Shown: piece after piece, positions 1 to 4,234 of the stretch
Layout: each line of letters starts with the position of its first letter
Position numbering within the stretch: position 1 is the first letter of the stretch
Assembly: GCA_902783305.1 (NCBI GenBank)
Contig: CACZQU010000042.1
Span: 1-6,256, forward strand
Source: an uncultured Lachnospiraceae bacterium
GTDB taxonomy: Bacteria > Bacillota > Clostridia > Lachnospirales > Lachnospiraceae
DNA length: 6,256 bases
Reading direction: 5' to 3'
Program-made: the position numbers and the translations under genes
The notes under the pieces: generated by a model
Told to the model about the DNA's origin: nothing
Seen by the model: the letters and a program-made list of their open reading frames with translations, nothing else
Database searches by the model: none

Positions 1-3
1 AGG

Positions 4-1494
4 TCAGGCGCTGGCACTGTCCTGATCCGTCCGGCTTTCCTGGACAGGGTGAATAAAGCCTGCCAGCTCGGGATTCTCTCTTTTCTCTTCCGTATAGTTC
101 TCGTAAATCGGCTTTTTGTGGGTCTGATTCTCCCATACCTCCTCGGCGACCGGAGCCCAGTTCTGCGCATATCTGTCGCACTTGGCGCACAGATGCTCGA
201 CCTCCTCCGGAGACTCGATATTGGTCTGATGAGCATTGGTCGCTTTCACCATCGCGCGAAGCTGCTGCGGATTCTCCAGCATCGGGCAGGGGCGCAGATG
301 ATTGCGGTTAAAGGGCTGGCCTTCATGGTAAGCCTTGAATAGCGGACTCTGGAGGCATTCCAGAATCGATTTGTCATGAATATTGGAATCCGAAAAATGA
401 ATAAATACGCAAGGCTCCGCGTCACCGTTGGAATTGATATGGAAATAGTTTCTTCCTCCGGCAATGCATCCGCCTACATATTCTCCATCGTTCTGGAAAT
501 CCATCGGGAAAAATCCGAAGCCGCTCTCCTCCGAACGGACATAGCGGATTCTTTCGATCATTTTTTTCCGCTGCTCCACGGTGGGCATCAGTTCGGGAAC
601 CGCATTGTTTCCCACGGGCATCAGATGGAAATAAAAGCCGAACCGGGCATGCTTTTCCTCGAGAAGCCGGAAAAACTCATCGCTGGTCACCGCCTCGATA
701 TTATCCCTGGTGTAGCAGATCGAAGTGCCGAATACGATCCCGTATTTATTGAGCAGATCCATGGCTCTCATGACCGACGCATAATGTCCTTCTCCTCTTC
801 TGGCGTCATTGGTCTCGGGAGTACCTTCGATAGAAAGCATAAAGAGGATATTTCCCAGCTCCAGACACTTCTGGCACATCGCGTCATCGATCAATGTTGA
901 ATTGGTATACAGGGCAAAAAAGCAGTCATAATGTTTTTCCGCCAGGCGGTAGATATCCTTCATCCGGATTGTCGGCTCCCCACCCGTCATCATATAAAGA
1001 TGAGGGCCAAGCTCCTTGCCTTCGGAGACGATTTTGTCCATATCTTCAAAGGTGAGATTGCTCTTATGCCCGTAGGTCCCGGACCAGCATCCCACACAGT
1101 GCATGTTGCAGGCCATCGTCGGATCAAAAAGGATCAGCCAGGGGATATTGCAGTTATACTTCTCACGTGTTTTGCGGATCGTTCTTGTTCCCCGGAACAT
1201 CGATTCATATCCCAGATTGAGCAGCATGGACTTAATATACCTTGGATCTGTCTCATCCAGAACCCGGTTCAGATAACGCATCCACCGGTTATCAGGATTC
1301 TGCACATATTTGCGGACTGCGTCCAGTTTATCCTTCGCGGAATCGCCATAGAAATTTGCAGCGAAGTCCACCATCTTCAGATAAGTTTTGGACCTGTCCT
1401 CGGTTTTATCCAGGTGTTTGATCAATCCGTCAATGATCAATGATGCTGCCTGCCGTTCGGCGGCGTGTGTCAGGTTTTGAATCGCAGTTGCCAT
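4..1494 (-). CDS. Radical SAM protein with SPASM/twitch-like C-terminal cysteines
   Basis: A cytoplasmic iron-sulfur enzyme expected to cleave S-adenosylmethionine reductively and start radical chemistry; the substrate is unknown. Numbered from the chosen start (496 residues), an N-terminal, probably helical extension of about 118 residues precedes the core. The core has the cluster motif CNMHCVGC (C129, C133, C136), the SAM-binding GGEP at 171-174, a strand-like LYTNS near 195-199 and SIEG at 221-224 followed by ARRGEG. The C-terminal part carries C343, then INSNGDAEPC ending at C362, then C403, C436 and C439. This resembles SPASM/twitch domains that bind an extra 4Fe-4S cluster. The frame extends upstream to 1572, but AAGGAG at 1501-1506 lies 6 bases from the ATG at 1494 and only 3 from the ATG at 1497, so 1494 is preferred. 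It stands alone, divergent from the next operon, with no peptide substrate gene nearby within the window. A peptide-modifying, cofactor or lipid role all remain possible. The family call is very sure; the function is not. Confidence 0.93.
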   Translation of the reverse strand: MATAIQNLTHAAERQAASLIIDGLIKHLDKTEDRSKTYLKMVDFAANFYGDSAKDKLDAVRKYVQNPDNRWMRYLNRVLDETDPRYIKSMLLNLGYESMFRGTRTIRKTREKYNCNIPWLILFDPTMACNMHCVGCWSGTYGHKSNLTFEDMDKIVSEGKELGPHLYMMTGGEPTIRMKDIYRLAEKHYDCFFALYTNSTLIDDAMCQKCLELGNILFMLSIEGTPETNDARRGEGHYASVMRAMDLLNKYGIVFGTSICYTRDNIEAVTSDEFFRLLEEKHARFGFYFHLMPVGNNAVPELMPTVEQRKKMIERIRYVRSEESGFGFFPMDFQNDGEYVGGCIAGGRNYFHINSNGDAEPCVFIHFSDSNIHDKSILECLQSPLFKAYHEGQPFNRNHLRPCPMLENPQQLRAMVKATNAHQTNIESPEEVEHLCAKCDRYAQNWAPVAEEVWENQTHKKPIYENYTEEKRENPELAGFIHPVQESRTDQDSASA

Positions 1495-1500
1495 CATTTT

Positions 1501-1506
1501 CTCCTT
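1501..1506 (-). promoter_or_regulatory. Ribosome binding site of the radical SAM gene
   Basis: AAGGAG read on the minus strand. It precedes two adjacent ATG codons (at 1497 and 1494). The spacing of 6 bases favours the second one and argues against the longer reading frame that begins at 1572. Confidence 0.75.
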
Positions 1507-1605
1507 TTCATCCGATTCCTGAAACGGTCCGGGCATACATCCGGCCCTGGACGCTTCGAAAAAGCATTTCAAAGCATATCATGGTATCTTCCATATCATA
1601 CGGCA

Positions 1606-1633
1606 ATTATAACAGATTTTCAAGGAAAATCAA
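1606..1633 (-). promoter_or_regulatory. Sigma-A type promoter of the radical SAM gene, extended -10
   Basis: On the minus strand, TTGATT (1628-1633) is followed after 16 bases by a perfect TATAAT (1606-1611). A TG sits one base upstream of the -10, giving the extended form TGTTATAAT. Transcription would begin near 1599, leaving a leader of about 105 bases before the start codon at 1494. The location is right and the boxes are near consensus; the start site itself is inferred. Confidence 0.7.
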
Positions 1634-1652
1634 TGGGCAGGTCTGGCAGCGG

Positions 1653-1740
1653 CCGGTACCCGTGCTATTCATACGGTTTACCCGTGAAGCCGCGCGCGGG
1701 GAAGGTTAGACCGTGAATAGTACCCGTGAATCGTAACCGG
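1653..1740. repeat. GC-rich tandem and inverted repeat between divergent promoters
   Basis: TACCCGTG occurs at 1657-1664, 1679-1686 and 1721-1728, the last two extended to TACCCGTGAA. Two 13-base units lie in tandem at 1711-1723 (CCGTGAATAGTAC) and 1724-1736 (CCGTGAATCGTAA), matching at 11 of 13 positions. The block is also roughly palindromic. GTGCTATTCA at 1662-1671 pairs with TGAATAGTAC at 1714-1723 with one G-T wobble; CGGT at 1674-1677 pairs with ACCG at 1710-1713; CCGGTAC at 1653-1659 faces GTAACCGG at 1733-1740. CCGCGCGCGG at 1690-1699 is self-complementary near the centre. It lies about 20 bases upstream of the leftward -35 and 24 upstream of the rightward -35. It could be an operator for either promoter or a dispersed intergenic palindrome; the sequence alone does not decide. 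Confidence 0.6.
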
Positions 1741-1763
1741 CAGCGAATTGCAAAAGACATAGC

Positions 1764-1793
1764 TTGAGAGACGCCTCTGTGATATAGTATAAT
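1764..1793 (+). promoter_or_regulatory. Sigma-A type promoter of the zinc-ribbon/TPM operon
   Basis: TTGAGA (1764-1769) and a perfect TATAAT (1788-1793) are separated by 18 bases. Transcription would start near 1800, giving a leader of about 73 bases before the ATG at 1873. No other rightward promoter of similar quality was seen in this intergenic region. Confidence 0.7.
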
Positions 1794-1796
1794 AGA

Positions 1797-1827
1797 ACCG
1801 AAAATGAATCGGTCAGCCAGAGGCTGA
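1797..1827 (+). other. Two short hairpins in the operon leader
   Basis: ACCGA (1797-1801) can pair with TCGGT (1809-1813), and TCAGCC (1813-1818) with GGCTGA (1822-1827) across an AGA loop. Both are small and have no T-tract after them, so they are not terminators. They could be transcript-stabilising structures or chance; no riboswitch was recognised. Confidence 0.25.
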
Positions 1828-1859
1828 AAAGCAATGCTGTAAGTTTCATCAATCGAAAT

Positions 1860-1866
1860 AGGAGGT
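1860..1866 (+). promoter_or_regulatory. Ribosome binding site of the zinc-ribbon gene
   Basis: AGGAGGT lies just upstream of the ATG at 1873, with 7 bases between the GGAGG core and the start codon. This is near-ideal spacing and fixes the start. Confidence 0.85.
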
Positions 1867-1872
1867 GCCATT

Positions 1873-3273
1873 ATGATACCATGCCCGGGATGCGGGGCTG
1901 GGATGCGGTTTGACATTGCCGGGCAACGGCTGAAATGTGACTATTGCGGCGAAACCGCCGGTATTGACGAGGTGAAGGCCGGTAAGCAGGCGCGGCGCAG
2001 CGACATGGATCTGACCGCCTTTGTCTGTCCACAATGCGCAGGGACGATTTACACCACCGGCAGCGAAGCGACATCCTTCTGCTTCTTCTGCGGAGCTTCC
2101 GTAGAGCTGGAGGGGCGCATGACCCGCGCCAAAAAGCCGACGCATATCATACCGTTCCAGAAAACCAAAGAGGAATGCAAAAAAATATACGCAGATCTCA
2201 CCAGAAAGGCCTTCTTTACCCCCGGGGAGCTGAAGGATCCGGCATTTCTCGAAAGATTCCAGGGGATATACCTTCCGTTCTGGAATTACCGCTTTTCCCA
2301 GGTGGGTCAGGTTCATCTGACCGGAACCAGGGAGAAAGGGGATTATACGGAGCATATGAGCCTGTCCTGCAATCTGAACGGGGAATATGACGGGATTTCC
2401 TATGACGCCTCCTCAGCCTTTGACGATGAGCTTTGCCGCTGTATCACTCCTTATCAGGCAGATGCCCTGGAGGAATTTCACCCCGCCTATCTGAGCGGCT
2501 TCTATGCCGACCTGGCCGATGTGGACAGCAGTGTCTATCTTGAGGACGCGGAAACAGAGGTGAACCGGGAGACCGAAAAACAGATCCTGTCCAGCTTTTC
2601 GGGAACACATATCGAGTGGCCTTCGGACAAAAGCAGAGCGTATCATACCACCTTTGAGGGGGCGTCGGCGGCCATGTATCCGGTGTGGTTTCTGACCTGG
2701 AGAAAAGATAACCGGGTCGCATACGCCGTAGTCAACGGTGAAACCGGAAAGGTAGCTGCAGATCTCCCCATCGATGAAAAGCGCTTTTTCCTGGGAACGC
2801 TTCTCCTGGCGGTTCCGCTTTTCCTGCTTCTGGCCACGTTCCCTGTGATCACCGCGGAGCTGCTGATCGTGCTTGCCTCCATATTGTCTGTCGTAACCTT
2901 TGCTGTTTATTACGCAAGCAGCAAGGAGCTGGCTGCCAGGGAAACCAGGAAAAATGACAAAGGGTATCAGTATCGTCTCAAGAAGGTGCAGGAGGACGGA
3001 GGAATGATTCCGCCAAAGGCAGACTATGCAGGGCGCGGTCAGGTGCGTATGGGAATCGCCCCGGGAATTCTTCCCTTGATCGGCGCCGCCGCAGGGATGA
3101 TCATCCGGATCTTAAATCCGGTTTCGGACTTTTTTTACTATGGCGGCACTCTCCTGATTCTCGTATTTGCTGCCGCATCCCTGCTGCGCCTGGTCAGCCG
3201 GTTCAATGAGCTGACCACCCGGCCCATTCCGGAGTTTCACGACAGAGAAGGAGGCGATGAAAATGGCGGCTGA
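1873..3273 (+). CDS. Double zinc-ribbon membrane protein (TFIIB-type zinc-ribbon annotation family)
   Basis: A protein of 466 residues, apparently complete, of unknown role. Two zinc ribbons open it: C4, C7, C22 and C25 (CPGCGAG, then CDYCG), and C52, C55, C70 and C73 (CPQC, then CFFCG). The middle part (about 90-300) is soluble and holds YLPFWNYRF near 133-141, YPVWFLTW at 269-276 and VVNGETGKVAADLPI near 286-300. From memory these are typical of zinc-ribbon proteins of Lachnospiraceae often labelled TFIIB-type zinc ribbon-containing protein, although nothing suggests a transcription factor. Hydrophobic segments follow at about 306-325, 327-347, 395-414 (weaker) and 420-441, so it is probably a membrane protein with the ribbons on the cytoplasmic side. 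The stop overlaps the start of the TPM gene by 11 bases, so the two are probably translationally coupled. The two ribbons may be structural or may bind a partner. Coding call certain, family call fairly sure, function open. Confidence 0.9.
   Translation: MIPCPGCGAGMRFDIAGQRLKCDYCGETAGIDEVKAGKQARRSDMDLTAFVCPQCAGTIYTTGSEATSFCFFCGASVELEGRMTRAKKPTHIIPFQKTKEECKKIYADLTRKAFFTPGELKDPAFLERFQGIYLPFWNYRFSQVGQVHLTGTREKGDYTEHMSLSCNLNGEYDGISYDASSAFDDELCRCITPYQADALEEFHPAYLSGFYADLADVDSSVYLEDAETEVNRETEKQILSSFSGTHIEWPSDKSRAYHTTFEGASAAMYPVWFLTWRKDNRVAYAVVNGETGKVAADLPIDEKRFFLGTLLLAVPLFLLLATFPVITAELLIVLASILSVVTFAVYYASSKELAARETRKNDKGYQYRLKKVQEDGGMIPPKADYAGRGQVRMGIAPGILPLIGAAAGMIIRILNPVSDFFYYGGTLLILVFAAASLLRLVSRFNELTTRPIPEFHDREGGDENGG
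3248..3254 (+). promoter_or_regulatory. Ribosome binding site of the TPM-domain gene, inside the upstream gene
   Basis: AAGGAGG lies in the last codons of the zinc-ribbon gene. Two in-frame ATGs follow: at 3257, only 2 bases away, and at 3263, 8 bases away. The spacing favours 3263, although 3257 cannot be excluded. Confidence 0.7.
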
Positions 3274-3970
3274 GACAGCCAGATATACCAACGGGCAGAC
3301 CGGATATGAAGTGTTTATCTCCGACTGGCTGAATCTGCTTACCGCGCAGGAGGAAGAGGAGCTTCTTACCTATATGGTTCCCATTACGGAATACGGGAAC
3401 GTGATCTTCGAAAGCCAGTCTCTTGTCTGGCAGACAGCGAAGCAGTATATCTCCGACCAGTATTCGAGATACTGGGATGAGAGTGCCTCCGTCCTGCTGA
3501 TCGATATGGAGAACCGGGAAATAAACCTCTACAGCAGCGGAAAGATCAAAAGTATCGTGACTCCCTCCTATGCGAATTCCATTACGGACAATATTTATAC
3601 CTATGCCAGCGATGGAGACTACTTCACCTGCGCGGCAAAAGCTTTTGAGCAGGAAGCCATCCTGCTGCAGGGCGGAAAAATCGCCCAGCCGATGAAATAT
3701 ATCAGCTGCGGCCTGATGGCGCTCATTCTGGCCCTGCTCATCAACTATTTTATTCTCCGCCACGCCGCGAAAAACGCGAGAGCCTCCTCCAGCGAGCTTA
3801 TGCGTGCAGCGGCAGTATCCATGGCCGTAGGCGCCGTCGCCAGAAATGTTACCAAACGCGTACGGCACACCCACTCCGGCAGCCATGGCGGTGGCGGCTA
3901 CCATCACAGCGGAGGTCACTCGGGGGGGCATTCCGGGGGAGGTTTCTCCGGCGGAAGTCATAAGTTTTAG
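3263..3970 (+). CDS. TPM-domain protein with membrane segment and His/Gly/Ser-rich tail
   Basis: A protein of 235 residues from the preferred start. The first 125 or so resemble a TPM domain (TLP18.3/Psb32/MOLO-1 fold): a helix with LLTAQEEEELL, a strand with GNVIFESQS, the segment AKQYISDQYSRYW, a core strand SVLLIDMENREINLYSSG, then ITDNIY and a final helix around GDYFTCAAKAF. A membrane segment lies near 146-165 (CGLMALILALLINYFIL), followed by a basic stretch and an Ala-rich, moderately hydrophobic piece near 180-195. The last 35 or so residues are mostly Gly, Ser and His, with eight His and repeated HSGG. Many bacterial TPM proteins have a signal peptide, the domain, a membrane helix and a Gly-rich tail; here no signal peptide is visible, so topology is uncertain. 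The gene overlaps the zinc-ribbon gene and probably works with it at the membrane. Family members have been linked to phosphatase, photosystem repair and other roles, and none can be assigned here. An 18-base stretch to the next element carries no gene. Confidence 0.88.
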   Translation: MAAETARYTNGQTGYEVFISDWLNLLTAQEEEELLTYMVPITEYGNVIFESQSLVWQTAKQYISDQYSRYWDESASVLLIDMENREINLYSSGKIKSIVTPSYANSITDNIYTYASDGDYFTCAAKAFEQEAILLQGGKIAQPMKYISCGLMALILALLINYFILRHAAKNARASSSELMRAAAVSMAVGAVARNVTKRVRHTHSGSHGGGGYHHSGGHSGGHSGGGFSGGSHKF

Positions 3971-3976
3971 ATGTCA

Positions 3977-4087
3977 GGTGACAAGAGGGACGGTGACAAT
4001 GGGGACGGTTCTCATTGTCATCAAAGATGTCAATGAGAACCGTCCCCATTGTCACCCTTGTCACCCCCCTTGTCCCCCCTTGTCACC
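3977..4087. repeat. Nested palindromic repeat built from GGTGACAA-type units
   Basis: The inner arms 3992-4017 and 4031-4056 are perfect reverse complements over 26 bp. After one T-T mismatch (4018/4030) the pairing resumes with CATC/GATG around an AAA loop, giving 31-base arms. The left arm begins with a tandem pair of 15-mers, GGTGACAAGAGGGAC (3977-3991) and GGTGACAATGGGGAC (3992-4006), identical at 13 of 15 positions. The right side ends with three CTTGTC units at 4057, 4069 and 4079 embedded in C-runs. The last of these, within GTCCCCCCTTGTCACC (4072-4087), is nearly complementary to the outer left 15-mer. The element sits 6 bases after the TPM stop and 4 bases before the terminator, so it would be transcribed in the 3' end of the operon mRNA. 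The organisation suggests a mobile REP- or MITE-like palindrome; no transposase is in the window. Confidence 0.85.
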
Positions 4088-4091
4088 ACAC

Positions 4092-4129
4092 AAAAAGAAC
4101 CGGCGGGATTTACCCGCCGGTCCTTTTTT
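4092..4129. terminator. Bidirectional intrinsic terminator between convergent genes
   Basis: A perfect 9-bp stem, ACCGGCGGG (4099-4107) with CCCGCCGGT (4113-4121), closes an ATTTA loop. Rightward it is followed by six T (4124-4129), ending the zinc-ribbon/TPM operon. Leftward, the A-run at 4092-4096 supplies a T5 tract, so it can also end the GH3 transcript arriving from the right. Confidence 0.9.
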
Positions 4130-4145
4130 ATCATTGAACCTGACT

Positions 4146-4176
4146 GCTGCCTGTTTTTTGTTTCCTGCCAGGCAGC
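4146..4176. other. Hairpin in the GH3 3' untranslated region
   Basis: GCTGCCTG (4146-4153) pairs perfectly with CAGGCAGC (4169-4176) across a 15-base loop that contains a T6 run. It lies between the GH3 stop and the bidirectional terminator. No T-tract follows the stem on either strand, so it is not itself an intrinsic terminator; it may stabilise the mRNA end. Nothing else is evident between 4177 and the GH3 stop. Confidence 0.4.
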
Positions 4177-4234
4177 GAAGTAATCATACTGCCGGATCGT
4201 TACTATGTCAGCAGCGCTGGGTCAGACAGTACAA

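Noticed and set aside
376..1443. Two plus-strand frames of about 170 residues (376-900 and 931-1443) opposite the radical SAM gene.
   Set aside because: The minus-strand frame carries all the radical SAM motifs. These frames have no motifs and no ribosome binding site.
1495..1572. An N-terminal extension of the radical SAM protein from an ATG at 1572.
   Set aside because: No ribosome binding site precedes it, while AAGGAG sits 6 bases before the ATG at 1494. The extension shows no family-like sequence.
1849..2355. A 168-residue minus-strand frame across the start of the zinc-ribbon gene.
   Set aside because: It lies antisense to the CxxC ribbons and covers a good ribosome binding site for the opposite strand. 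There is no independent support.
3203..3961. A 252-residue open frame on the minus strand opposite the TPM gene.
   Set aside because: It overlaps both well-supported plus-strand genes, and its translation is low-complexity and without motifs. It is taken as a shadow.
4055..4087. The short CTTGTC repeats considered as a CRISPR-like array.
   Set aside because: The units are 6 bases, with spacings of only 12 and 10 and C-rich filler. There are no spacers or cas genes, and they are explained as part of the palindromic repeat.
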